Shown piece after piece: positions 37,229 to 45,777 of a stretch of 61,053 nucleotides of DNA. A program made the position numbers and the translations under genes. Position 1 is the stretch's first letter; each line of letters begins with the position of its first letter. The notes under the pieces were generated by a model. It did no database searches. It saw only the letters and a list, made by a program, of their open reading frames with translations, and had not been told where the DNA came from. Origin of the DNA: an uncultured Collinsella sp. (lineage in GTDB: Bacteria > Actinomycetota > Coriobacteriia > Coriobacteriales > Coriobacteriaceae); NCBI GenBank assembly GCA_900551365.1, contig URVZ01000003.1:1-61053 (forward strand), written 5' to 3'.

Positions 37229-38136
37229 GGCAGCGGTGCGCTCGCTGCGTCCATCCCACACGCGTGGCGCAGCGAGCGCATTGCCTCAACGAGGATGACG
37301 CCGGCGATAGCGACCGTAATTGCCACGTCGAACGGCGTGTTCACAAACCAGAGCAACGTCATGAGATACGACCCGGCGTTAAAGGCAAAATGCAGCAGGA
37401 TCGTGTAGCGGAGCTTTCCGGTGGTCACGAGTACCCAGCCAAAGATGAGGCCGGCGGCACCCGCATAGCAGCCCTGTACCCAATTCATGTGCATAAAGCC
37501 GAAGATTGCCGCCTGCAGCACAATCGCCGCGGCGATACCCCAGGTACTCGGGGCCGCCCAGGGCACCATGGCGCCGTCTTGCGGTCGCACGAGACGTCGG
37601 CGCTTCCAAAGTGGGCGACACTGCGGGTTAAACGCTCGGAGCGAAAACTCAAAAATGATGCCGCGCACCAGCAGCTCCTCGCAAAACGGAGCGCCGAGCA
37701 CCGTAGTCAGGACGGCGAGATAGCTGGTGTCGCCCATGCCTGTTTCCTCGACAAGTTCACTGTAATCGGCCGCGACCTCGGGCAACAATGACAGTACGGC
37801 GTCGGTCACGTAGCCAACGACCACCTGCAGTGCCAAGCCGATCACGATAACGCAGGCAATGCGCTTCCACGCGCTACGCACTCCCCCGCCAAGCGGACGC
37901 TCACCTTGCCAGCGCGCGATAAACGACCGCGGCCACAAATAACGCCACCATAGCAGCGCCATCAAAAACGACGCCGTCTGAGCGACGGCTTGAAACCATT
38001 GAATATCGAGGTTGTCGATCGGGAAACCCGTCAGCGCCGACACGATGTCCAGAACGGAGAACAAAACCATGCTCAGGACAATATCGGCAGCGACGACGCC
38101 AAAACAGGCAAGCGCCCAAACCAGCGCATTGAGCAT
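37225..38136 (-). CDS. CPBP-family intramembrane glutamic protease
   Basis: 303 residues from ATG 38136 (MLNALVWAL), behind GGGAGGAGG. About eight hydrophobic segments. The Abi/CAAX motifs are EELLVRG (E-E-x-x-x-R), FGFMHMNWVQG (F-x-x-x-H) and HFAFNAGSY (H-x-x-x-N), all intact, so it should be active. Substrates are unknown; relatives process prenylated proteins, anti-sigma factors or bacteriocins. It lies 24 bases after the RelB-like gene and may be cotranscribed with it. Confidence 0.9.
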   Translation of the reverse strand: MLNALVWALACFGVVAADIVLSMVLFSVLDIVSALTGFPIDNLDIQWFQAVAQTASFLMALLWWRYLWPRSFIARWQGERPLGGGVRSAWKRIACVIVIGLALQVVVGYVTDAVLSLLPEVAADYSELVEETGMGDTSYLAVLTTVLGAPFCEELLVRGIIFEFSLRAFNPQCRPLWKRRRLVRPQDGAMVPWAAPSTWGIAAAIVLQAAIFGFMHMNWVQGCYAGAAGLIFGWVLVTTGKLRYTILLHFAFNAGSYLMTLLWFVNTPFDVAITVAIAGVILVEAMRSLRHACGMDAASAPLP

Positions 38137-38159
38137 GCCGACCTCCTCCCAACGACTAG

Positions 38160-38381
38160 TCATTGGGGACGTTCTTCAACGACTAGCTGTTGGGGACAGT
38201 CTTTGCCAAAGGCCCCGCTGGGCGAAATGTCGAACGGAAAGGTGCCGCAGCGATTGAAGGCAGCGATGAACATGCGGATGGCGTTGGACGGCGTGGTGCC
38301 TACGAGTTGGGTTGCCGCCGCGAAGGCCGCCTTTTCCTCGGGCAAGACCTTCGCGACAACCGGGGTCATGTGTTCTGCCAT
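38160..38381 (-). CDS. RelB/DinJ-family antitoxin without a toxin partner
   Basis: 73 residues from ATG 38381 (MAEHMTPVV), behind AAAAAGGAAG. A ribbon-helix-helix N-terminus (VVAKVLPEEKAAFAAATQLVGTTPSNAIRMFIAAF) and the F-P-F-D-I tail motif are typical of RelB/DinJ. No RelE/YafQ toxin gene follows; the next gene is the CPBP protease at 38136. The last codons run into two tandem GTTGGGGAC-type repeat units (about 38165-38200), so the C-terminus may be remodelled by the repeat. Direct and inverted GTATTACTT/AAGTATTACG words upstream (near 38495-38525) may be its own operator. Confidence 0.82.
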   Translation of the reverse strand: MAEHMTPVVAKVLPEEKAAFAAATQLVGTTPSNAIRMFIAAFNRCGTFPFDISPSGAFGKDCPQQLVVEERPQ

Positions 38382-38596
38382 GGCGCTTCCTTTTTGAAAC
38401 GACGGTGGTGCGGATAGATGCGGGCCACGCGGCTGGGCGACGGGCTGTGAAGGCAACCCGATTGGCCCGCATCTGGAGTTTGTTTCTACTGCGTTGGTAT
38501 TACTTCGTAATCCTAAGTATTACGCCGCAGATAGAATACCATACCCAACCCTATGGGGACGGAGAAAAACGGATCATTTTGTTGCTGAATAAGTAT

Positions 38597-39976
38597 TTAG
38601 AGCGTGATGATGTCCGAGATATTGAGGGCCTGAGCGTCGACGGCATCGTGCGTAGCAAGCAACAGCATGCGGCCGTCGAGCAAGTCGAGCACGACCTCGG
38701 CGCATGCGTCGCGCGCAGCGGTATCTAGGCCGGTAAAGGGCTCGTCCAGAATCACTGCGCCGCCCGGACACAGCAGGGCTCGGGCAATCTCGACGCGACG
38801 GCGCTGCCCGCCCGAGAGCTCGGCCACACGAGCATGCACATCGACCCCCGGCACCAGCAGGCGCAACAGGGCCGCGGCACTCGAGGCGTCCACGCGCGCG
38901 TCGGCGCACACCAGCACGTTATCCAAAGCCGAGGCGCCCTCTACCAGGCGCACATCCTGAAACACCATGGAGCACGGCGCGCACTCCCCCGCCGCCAGCG
39001 CAAGCAGCGTCGACTTGCCCACGCCCGAGGTGCCCATCACGCAGGCGCGCCCACCGGCGGGCACACGAAGCACCAGTCCGTCGAGCGCCGGAGCCCAGGG
39101 AGCGCGATCGCCCACGGCGAGCGCAAGCTCCGCAGCAGCCCTGCCGCCAGCAGAGCCGCCTGCACGTCCGCGAGGACAACGCCCATGCGCCCGCACAGCA
39201 GCACGCCATGCTGCGGGCCCCGAAGCCCGCAGCAGCCACACCAGCACGCGCTCGCATGCCCACGATGCCGCCACGACCAACACGGTCCAAGCCAGCAGGT
39301 CAGCCGTCTCGATGAGCAGCTTCGCCTGATAGATGCGCTCGCCTACGGTGCCCACCGCCATGCCGATCAGCTCCGCCGCCACGCCGGCCTTCCAGCTCAT
39401 GCCGATCACGGCACGGGCGCACGAAAGCGCAAACGGCAGCACCTCGCGCCAGGTATGGGCGCAAAACAGGCGCCAGCCGCGCACGCCATGCAGACGGAAC
39501 ATCTGCTCCAGCGGTTTATTCACCTGTGCCAAGCCCTCGGCCAGCGAAAAATACACGCCCGGCAGCGCCATCAAAAAGACCGCGGCGATGCTCACGCGCG
39601 CCGATCCCAGCCAAATGAGCAGCAGGACCACCACGCAGGCAACCGGCGTCGCCTTGACAAACGACAGCGCCGGCGCCACCAGGCGGGCAAACGCACGCGA
39701 ACGTGACGAAATCCCGGCCAGCACGCCACCACACACCGCGGCAAGCGCCAGCCCGCCCAATATCCGCGCGCCCGAGCCCGCCAAAATCGCCCAGGTACCG
39801 CCATCGCACACCAGGCGCAGCAGCGCCAAGGCAACAGCACCCGGCCCCGGCAAGATCAGTGGCTGCGCCACCAGCGCCGCCGCGAAGACCCACACGGCAA
39901 GCCAAAAGGCGGCGACGGCACCTGCTGCCGCCACCGCCTTCATACGCTCTGTCATTTGTCGAGCAAACGCACGCAC
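38597..39976 (-). CDS. ABC importer permease fused to its ATPase
   Basis: 459 residues from GTG 39976, which has GGAGTAG in the end of the preceding gene. Residues 1-250 are an SsuC/TauC-type permease with about six membrane segments and an EAA-like loop (HGVRGWRLFCAHTWREVLPF, about 163-182). Residues 285-459 are a compact ABC ATPase: Walker A GTSGVGKST (315-323), Q-loop Q340, signature LSGGQ (388-392), Walker B VILDEP (408-413), D-loop GLD, switch H443. All catalytic residues are present. In this family the two parts are normally separate proteins; here the fusion would dimerise to make a whole importer. It follows the binding-protein gene by 3 bases and shares the hydrogenase operon. Confidence 0.93.
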   Translation of the reverse strand: MRAFARQMTERMKAVAAAGAVAAFWLAVWVFAAALVAQPLILPGPGAVALALLRLVCDGGTWAILAGSGARILGGLALAAVCGGVLAGISSRSRAFARLVAPALSFVKATPVACVVVLLLIWLGSARVSIAAVFLMALPGVYFSLAEGLAQVNKPLEQMFRLHGVRGWRLFCAHTWREVLPFALSCARAVIGMSWKAGVAAELIGMAVGTVGERIYQAKLLIETADLLAWTVLVVAASWACERVLVWLLRASGPAAWRAAVRAHGRCPRGRAGGSAGGRAAAELALAVGDRAPWAPALDGLVLRVPAGGRACVMGTSGVGKSTLLALAAGECAPCSMVFQDVRLVEGASALDNVLVCADARVDASSAAALLRLLVPGVDVHARVAELSGGQRRRVEIARALLCPGGAVILDEPFTGLDTAARDACAEVVLDLLDGRMLLLATHDAVDAQALNISDIITL

Positions 39977-39979
39977 GGG

Positions 39980-41035
39980 CTACTCCATGTAGTAGAAATC
40001 ATCAGCCGGGAGCTTGCCGCCCACGGCGCTCGCATCCGCATCGGCCAGCACCTGCAGGTACCCACCGAGCGCCGCCTTCATATCTTTCCCCGTCTGGCAT
40101 ACAAGCATGCACCCGGGAATCGCCTTTTCGGCAATCGCGGCGTTATCGACGACACCCGCATCGACCACGGCCTGCGCCCAGTCCGCCGGCGCCGCATTGA
40201 CGGCCTTCACGCTCGCCTCATGGCAGCGCAAGAATTCCGCCACGGCATCGGGATGTTCCTCGGCAAAGGCGCGGCGCACCACGGTCACGCCCGTCAGCAG
40301 GCGCGAACCCGTGTCGCCCGCCAGCTCATCCCACACATCGGTCAGACTTACCGGAGCCGACAGCTTGCCTTCGCTCTTGGCGATGGCAGCGGTCTTGAAC
40401 GGCTCGGGCAGCACGCCCACGGCAGACGGATCGGCAAGCAGCGCCGACAGCACCTCGGTGGGCTCGCTCTTAAACTCAAGCGCCACCTGGCCGGTCAGGC
40501 CCGCGCGGTCCAGCAGGTAGTTCATGACGTACTCCGGCGTGGTGCCCTTACCCGTCATATAGACGGTATGGCCCGCCAGATCGCCAAACGAGGCCACACT
40601 TGCGTCGCCCGTCACAACGTTCAGCACGCCCAGCGTGTTGATGTCGATGACCTGCACCGCGCCCTCGGTCTTGTTGTAGAGCACGCTCGCCACGTTGGCG
40701 GGCACTAGGGCGATATCGACATCGCCCTGAATGACCTTGGGCACAATCTCGTCGGCGGCGGTGTTGATCGCAAAGTCGAACTCGTTGTCCGTGGCACCGT
40801 CGGCCGCCCGGTCCATAAACTGCACCAGACCGATTGACGTCGGACCCTTGAGCGAGGCGACGTGCACCTCAACCGGCTCGGCAGCGGCACCGGCGCCGTC
40901 CGTGGCAGCCGAGCCCGCAGCAGACCCAGCCCCGGCAGCCCCGCCGCCACAGCCAGCCAGCGCAAGCGACAGCGCGCCCGCGGCGAGCGCCGAGGCAAAC
41001 CCCCGGCGCGACATCTCAACATCAAACGCGCGCAT
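39980..41035 (-). CDS. ABC substrate-binding lipoprotein (SsuA/ThiY-like)
   Basis: 351 residues from ATG 41035. The signal peptide has a twin-arginine start (SRRGFASAL) and a lipobox LALAGC, so it is probably exported folded by Tat and lipid-anchored. A Gly/Ala/Ser linker (about 33-55) precedes the binding domain, whose DIALVPANVASVLYNK and TGKGTTPEYVMNYLL stretches match the NMT1/SsuA/TauA group. The ligand cannot be read; the family covers sulfonates, nitrate, bicarbonate and thiamine-pyrimidine precursors. Starts 2 bases after the hydrogenase stop, so it is translated with it. Confidence 0.9.
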   Translation of the reverse strand: MRAFDVEMSRRGFASALAAGALSLALAGCGGGAAGAGSAAGSAATDGAGAAAEPVEVHVASLKGPTSIGLVQFMDRAADGATDNEFDFAINTAADEIVPKVIQGDVDIALVPANVASVLYNKTEGAVQVIDINTLGVLNVVTGDASVASFGDLAGHTVYMTGKGTTPEYVMNYLLDRAGLTGQVALEFKSEPTEVLSALLADPSAVGVLPEPFKTAAIAKSEGKLSAPVSLTDVWDELAGDTGSRLLTGVTVVRRAFAEEHPDAVAEFLRCHEASVKAVNAAPADWAQAVVDAGVVDNAAIAEKAIPGCMLVCQTGKDMKAALGGYLQVLADADASAVGGKLPADDFYYME

Positions 41036-41037
41036 CG

Positions 41038-42849
41038 CTAGCACGTCCCCTCGTTGGGCATCGACCAGGCGTGATGGTCGGTATGCAGCAGCTCCTCGGC
41101 CAGCGGCGAGAGCGGCGCGCCCAAAAACTCGCTGTAGCACGCCTGGACATCGGGATTCTCGTGCGAGAAGCGAATGTCCGCCTTCGCATCCAGGCCCCAC
41201 AGCACCTGGCCGCGCTCGGCCGCCAGCTCGCAGCCGTCGTGGATGGGCTGACCGCCGCCACCGACGCAGCCGCCCGGGCATGCCATAACCTCAACGAAGT
41301 CATAGCTCACGCGGCCGTCGCGAATCGCGTCGAGCAGGCGGGCGGCGTTACCCAACCCGTGCGCCACGGCGACGCGCACCTTGGTGCCATCGATATCGGC
41401 GACGGCTTCCTTCCAGCCATCCAGGCCACGCACGTCGGTAAAGAAATCCGCATCCGGGTTCTTGCCCGTCACCAGGTAATAGGCCGAGCGCACGGCTGCC
41501 TCCATCACGCCGCCCGTGGCGCCAAAGATCACGCCCGCGCCCGTGCCAAAGCCCAGCGGCGTATCGAGCGGCTCCTCGACCAGCGTGTCCACGCTCACGT
41601 GGCTCGCGCGGATCATGCGCACCATCTCGCGCACCGTCAGCGCAACGTCCACATCGGGCGTGCCGTCCTCGCCCACCATGCTCGGCAGCGCGCACTCGGC
41701 CTTCTTGGCCGTGCACGGCATAACGGACACCACGAACAGGCGCTCGGGCTCCACGCCCAGCACCTTGGCGTAGTAGGTCTTGGCAATAGCGCCGAACATC
41801 TGCTGCGGCGACTTGGACGTGGACAGGCTGTCGACAAACTCCGGATAGCGCGCCTTCACAAAGCGTACCCAACCCGGGCAGCAGCTCGTGAACATGGGCC
41901 AGCCGCGGCTGTCGCCCTCGCCCTTGGCGGCCTTACCCAGGCGCTCGAGCAGCTCGGAGCCCTCCTCCATAATGGTAAGGTCGGCCGAGAAATCGGTGTC
42001 GAACACGTACTCAAAGCCAACGCGGCGCAGTGCGCAGGCCAGGCGCTCGACGGTAGCCTCCTCGCGCGGAATGCCGAGCTCCTCGCCCCAGGCGCTACGC
42101 ACGGCCGGCGCAATCTGCACCAGCACGATCTTGTCGGGATTAGCGAGCGCGTCAAACACGGTCTCGGTATCGTCGCGCTCGCGCAGTGCGCCCGTCGGGC
42201 AATGCGTAATGCACTGGCCGCACGCGACGCAATCGGTCTTGCCAATCGGCGCGCGCCCGCGGGTACCCACGGCGGTATGCGTGGCGCGGTTGGTCAGGTC
42301 CCAAATCCCCAGGCCCTGCACGCTCTCACACACTTTGATGCAGCGCATGCATTTAATGCACTTGTCGTTTTCGCGGATGATGGGAAAATCGAAATCCCAG
42401 CCCTCGCCCGCCAAATGCCTTTGATACGGCAGATAGAAAATGCCCAGGTCGTTGGCGATGGTCTGTAGGTTGCAGTTGCCGCTGCGCACGCAGCTCGTGC
42501 ATTGCGAATCGTGCTGCGAAAGCAGCAGCTGCACGTTGGTGCGACGGGCCTCGCGGGCCTTGGGGCTGTTGGTGTGCACCACCATGCCGTCGAGCACGTA
42601 GTTGTTGCAGGCGGCAACCAGCTGGTCGCAGCCCTCGACCTCGACCACGCACACGCGGCAGCCGCCGATCTCGTTTAGATCGCGCAGATAGCACAGGGTG
42701 GGAATCTGAATGCCGGCGGACTTGGCCGCATCCAGGATCGTGGTGTGCTCGGGCACCACGACTTCGCAGTTATCGATAATGAGCCTGACCATGTTGTGCG
42801 CTCCGTTTTCGGTGTTGTCGCTGACGGTGGTTTTGTTGGGCTCTACCAT
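41038..42849 (-). CDS. hydA: [FeFe]-hydrogenase catalytic subunit
   Basis: 603 residues from ATG 42849, which overlaps the previous stop (ATGGTAG). Domains in order: plant-type [2Fe-2S] (C53, C64, C67, C81); His-Cys [4Fe-4S] site (H113, C117, C120, C126); two-cluster ferredoxin domain (from C163 to about 217); H-cluster domain with TSCCPGW (321-327), MPCTAKKAE (C379) and MACPGGCVGGGGQP. All H-cluster ligands are present, so it should be catalytic for H2 and cytoplasmic. With a GltD-like partner it fits the glutamate-synthase-linked group (A2) of [FeFe] hydrogenases, whose role is unsettled. Maturases HydEFG are not in the window. Confidence 0.96.
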   Translation of the reverse strand: MVEPNKTTVSDNTENGAHNMVRLIIDNCEVVVPEHTTILDAAKSAGIQIPTLCYLRDLNEIGGCRVCVVEVEGCDQLVAACNNYVLDGMVVHTNSPKAREARRTNVQLLLSQHDSQCTSCVRSGNCNLQTIANDLGIFYLPYQRHLAGEGWDFDFPIIRENDKCIKCMRCIKVCESVQGLGIWDLTNRATHTAVGTRGRAPIGKTDCVACGQCITHCPTGALRERDDTETVFDALANPDKIVLVQIAPAVRSAWGEELGIPREEATVERLACALRRVGFEYVFDTDFSADLTIMEEGSELLERLGKAAKGEGDSRGWPMFTSCCPGWVRFVKARYPEFVDSLSTSKSPQQMFGAIAKTYYAKVLGVEPERLFVVSVMPCTAKKAECALPSMVGEDGTPDVDVALTVREMVRMIRASHVSVDTLVEEPLDTPLGFGTGAGVIFGATGGVMEAAVRSAYYLVTGKNPDADFFTDVRGLDGWKEAVADIDGTKVRVAVAHGLGNAARLLDAIRDGRVSYDFVEVMACPGGCVGGGGQPIHDGCELAAERGQVLWGLDAKADIRFSHENPDVQACYSEFLGAPLSPLAEELLHTDHHAWSMPNEGTC

Positions 42850-44675
42850 TCCAGGTTCCTCCCTCCGCGGAACGCGCCAAAGCCAAAGTGGTCGCAGCGC
42901 AGGCAGCGACTCGCCTCTTGGCGTGCCTCCTCCTCGGTAAGGCCCTGTTCGACCAGATTCCAATCGTGAATGCGCTCGCCGGCCTCGCGCTCGCCCAGCT
43001 CGCAGCGACCGCACTCATGCTTGCCCTTAAACTGAACGGTCGGCAGCTCCACATCGAGTTTAATCTTGTGGTCGAAGCCCAGGTAGCGGTCGATATTTGC
43101 CGAAGCAACGCGGCCGGCGTTGATGGCACGGATGACGGTGGCGGGGCCGGTCTGGCAGTCGCCGCCGCTAAAGAGGCCATCGAAGTCGGGCACGGCGCCG
43201 TCCGAATCGGTGACGACGCGACCCCACTTGCAGGCGATGCCCATGTCCTCAAACGGCTTGGAGTCGATGTCCTGGCCAATGGCCACGAACACGCGCTCGC
43301 AGGGAATAACCTGCTCGGGCGTGGCGGCGGCACGCGGGGCCGGGCGCCCGCGGCGGGGCTCGCCGATAATCTGCGGCTGCACGCGCAGGCCGCTCACGCG
43401 ACCGTCCTCGCCCGTCTCGATGGCGAGCGGGGCTGTGAGCTCCAGAACCTCGCAGCCCTCGGCCTGGGCACCGGCGATCTCGGCGTCTTGGGCCGTCATA
43501 TCGCAGATGCGACGGCGGTAGACGATGCTCACCTTTTCGGCACCGCAGCGCACGGCAGAGCGTGCCACGTCCATGGCCACGTTGCCGCCGCCGATGACGC
43601 ACACGCGCTGGCCGCTCAGGTCGGGCAGTTCGTCGTCACCGATGGCGCGCAGCATCTTGACGGCCGACTCCACGCCGGGAGCCTCTTCGCCCGGAAGGCC
43701 AAGCTTCTTATCGCTGTGGGCACCGATGGCCAGGTAGACGGCATCGAACTCGTCGCGCAGGCGGGCGAGCTCCTCGCCGCTCACGGAGTGGTCGAGCTCC
43801 ACGTCGACACCGGCGCTCAAAATCCAGTCGATCTCGGCCTGCAAGCGCTCGCGCGGCAGACGATAGCTGGGGATGCCGTAGCGCAGCATGCCGCCCAAGT
43901 GGTGGCGCTGCTCAAAAATGGTCACCTTGTGGCCCATCACGGCCAGGTAGTAGGCACAGGAAAGGCCAGCCGGGCCGCCGCCGATCACGGAGACGCGCTT
44001 ACCGGTGTTGTCCACTACATGCGGCTTGTGGTCGTTGAGGTCACTGTGCTCAACGGCAAAACGCTTGAGGGCGAGGATGTTCATGGGGTCGTCGACCATG
44101 CCACGGCGGCAATGCATCTCGCAGGGATGCTCGCACACCAGGCCGCAAACGAGCGGCAGCGGGTTATTCTTGCGGATGACCTTGACGGCATCGGCATAGC
44201 GGCCGGCCTCGACGAGCGAAATGTAACCGGGAATGTCGACATGCGCCGGACAGCCCGAGACGCACGGGACGCGGGCCTCGCGGTCAAAGCCACAGGAGTG
44301 CTCGCGGATGTGGTGCTCAAAATCGTCACGGAAACCGCGGATAGCCGTAAGCGCCATGGCGCCGGCCTCGTAACCGATGGCGCAATCGCTCGAAAGATAG
44401 ATGGTGCGGGCGGTGCGCTCGATCAGATTGAGCGTGGACTCGTCGGCGCGGCCCTCGAGCACATCGGCGAGCAGATCGCTCAGCGCGCTCAGGCCCACGC
44501 GGCAGGGCGTGCACTTGCCGCAGCTCTGGGTGGAGCACAGGTTGACGAGCGCTGCCGTAAACTCAACGGGACACGGGGCGAGCGAACTCACCGCCAGACG
44601 ACGTCCGAGCGCATCGTGCAGGTCGTCCATGACGGCCTGAGCGTGGCTGCGTTCCATTACGTGCAGTCGAGCCAT
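42843..44675 (-). CDS. NuoF-type Fe-S domain fused to GltD-like flavoprotein
   Basis: 610 residues from ATG 44675 behind GAGGGG. Residues 1-110 are only the C-terminal Fe-S domain of NuoF/HydB (SCGKCTPCRVG, C52/C55/C58, with C98 in SSDCAIG); the FMN/NADH domain is absent. Residues 130-560 are a GltD-like oxidoreductase: N-terminal cysteine block (CVSGCPAHVDIPGY, then CGLVCEHPCEMHCRRG), FAD loop VIGGGPAGLSCAYYL, NAD(P) loop VIGGGNVAMDVARSAV, second FAD motif. The C-terminus adds two Cys pairs (CGRC and CLRC). It probably passes electrons between NAD(P)H and the hydrogenase. First gene of the hydrogenase operon. Confidence 0.92.
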   Translation of the reverse strand: MARLHVMERSHAQAVMDDLHDALGRRLAVSSLAPCPVEFTAALVNLCSTQSCGKCTPCRVGLSALSDLLADVLEGRADESTLNLIERTARTIYLSSDCAIGYEAGAMALTAIRGFRDDFEHHIREHSCGFDREARVPCVSGCPAHVDIPGYISLVEAGRYADAVKVIRKNNPLPLVCGLVCEHPCEMHCRRGMVDDPMNILALKRFAVEHSDLNDHKPHVVDNTGKRVSVIGGGPAGLSCAYYLAVMGHKVTIFEQRHHLGGMLRYGIPSYRLPRERLQAEIDWILSAGVDVELDHSVSGEELARLRDEFDAVYLAIGAHSDKKLGLPGEEAPGVESAVKMLRAIGDDELPDLSGQRVCVIGGGNVAMDVARSAVRCGAEKVSIVYRRRICDMTAQDAEIAGAQAEGCEVLELTAPLAIETGEDGRVSGLRVQPQIIGEPRRGRPAPRAAATPEQVIPCERVFVAIGQDIDSKPFEDMGIACKWGRVVTDSDGAVPDFDGLFSGGDCQTGPATVIRAINAGRVASANIDRYLGFDHKIKLDVELPTVQFKGKHECGRCELGEREAGERIHDWNLVEQGLTEEEARQEASRCLRCDHFGFGAFRGGRNLEW

Positions 44676-45015
44676 AAGATCCCCTCTCACATGGCAGCCC
44701 GGAGGCGAGGCCGGGCGAAATTGCTACACGCACAACACTGACCTAAAAAGTTGTGAGGTCTCCATACGGTTCGGCAGGCGGTATAAAATGTCACCCTCAG
44801 CGGTGAAATAGAACATTACCGCAGATAAATGCCATATTTGATAAAACGCGTTACCAAATTGCAATATTCAATGTGAAAAAGAGCGCCTTACTATTTTTCC
44901 TTTTTGATCCGTTTTCCTCCGTCTCCTTCGGATCACATGATCCCTTGGGAACGGAGGAAAACGGATCGTTTTTGGTGCAAAAGGGCCAGGTTTGTTTGCA
45001 CCAATCTCACTTGCG
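44676..45015. other. Gene-free spacer with palindromes
   Basis: AT-rich spacer upstream of the hydrogenase operon and downstream of the EFR1 gene. It must contain the operon promoter. A short word GCGGTGAAATAG near 44800 matches part of the family B repeat, and the family D palindrome fills 44906-44967. GGTGCA/TGCACC near 44974-45003 could form another stem just past the EFR1 stop. No gene seen. Confidence 0.65.
44906..44967. repeat. 62-bp nested palindrome (family D)
   Basis: GATCCGTTTTCCTCCGT (44906-44922) pairs perfectly with ACGGAGGAAAACGGATC (44951-44967). Inside the loop GGATCACATGATCC is itself palindromic. A half copy, GGGGACGGAGAAAAACGGAT, lies at about 38555-38574. Confidence 0.88.
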
Positions 45016-45777
45016 CTAGATGAAGAGCTCGCATTCCTTCCGCGCGACGCAAACCTTGCTCAGCATCTGGGAAACAGCGGATAGTTTGTTGGAATCAAGC
45101 TTGCGAGCACCTCGCGGACATACGGCGATGCAGCGCATGCAGGAGATGCACGCCTCGCCAGCTGCTCGTTTGGGGTCACTCTTGTCGATAGCGCAAACGG
45201 GGCACGCCGCGGCGCATGCACCGCAGGAGACACAATCCTCTGTTGCCTCGGGTGCCATGCGGTGACCTCCGGCTTGTTTATAAGGACGATTGCCGGGGAT
45301 AGAGGGCCCGGACGCATCCTCAGCCAACAGCTTTTGCTGAATTTGCTGCGCAAACTCTGCGAGCTGCGCCGCATCCTGCGCATCCGGTCGCCCAGCAGCA
45401 AACTGACGAGCAACGGAATGCTCAGCAATAGCAGAAACCGCTGCAACAACCCTAAATACGGCGCGCTTCGCAACGTCCTCCAGCTCTACGAGCGTGTCCT
45501 CAAACGCGCGGTTTCCGTATACGCAAACCAAAACAGCCCGAGCCCCGTTGCCGCGCACCATGCCCAACCGGTCAGCCACCACAGCCGGGATTCTACCGGC
45601 ATACGCCGGCACAGAGATTACGGCCACGTCGTCCTCAGTCATCGAGACAGCGCTGAAATCTAGCCCGCTATCGGCCAGATCGACGGTAACGGTATTCTTG
45701 CCCAGTGCCCCGGCCACAAGGCCAGACACCTTCCGCGTTCCACCCGTCGGACTAAACACAATTTCGAATACGCTCAT
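45016..45777 (-). CDS. EFR1-family flavodoxin-ferredoxin fusion
   Basis: 253 residues from ATG 45777 (MSVFEIVFSPTGGT), behind GGGGAGGG. The N-terminus carries the flavodoxin phosphate loop SPTGGTRK, then PAYAGRIP and VCVYGNRAFED; the C-terminus has two [4Fe-4S] motifs (DCVSCGACAAACPVCAI and ACISCMRCIAVCPRGA). EFR1 proteins are anaerobe electron carriers of poorly known role. It lies 340 bases upstream of the hydrogenase operon in the same direction, so it may serve as a carrier for it, but it is a separate transcription unit. Confidence 0.92.
   Translation of the reverse strand: MSVFEIVFSPTGGTRKVSGLVAGALGKNTVTVDLADSGLDFSAVSMTEDDVAVISVPAYAGRIPAVVADRLGMVRGNGARAVLVCVYGNRAFEDTLVELEDVAKRAVFRVVAAVSAIAEHSVARQFAAGRPDAQDAAQLAEFAQQIQQKLLAEDASGPSIPGNRPYKQAGGHRMAPEATEDCVSCGACAAACPVCAIDKSDPKRAAGEACISCMRCIAVCPRGARKLDSNKLSAVSQMLSKVCVARKECELFI

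Noticed and set aside
38480..38600. A toxin gene partner for the RelB-like antitoxin upstream
   Set aside because: No frame with RelE/YafQ features on either strand between 38381 and 38597.
42888..44741. A 617-codon plus-strand frame opposite the hydrogenase flavoprotein
   Set aside because: Antisense shadow; composition dominated by Ala, Gly, His and Val without motifs.
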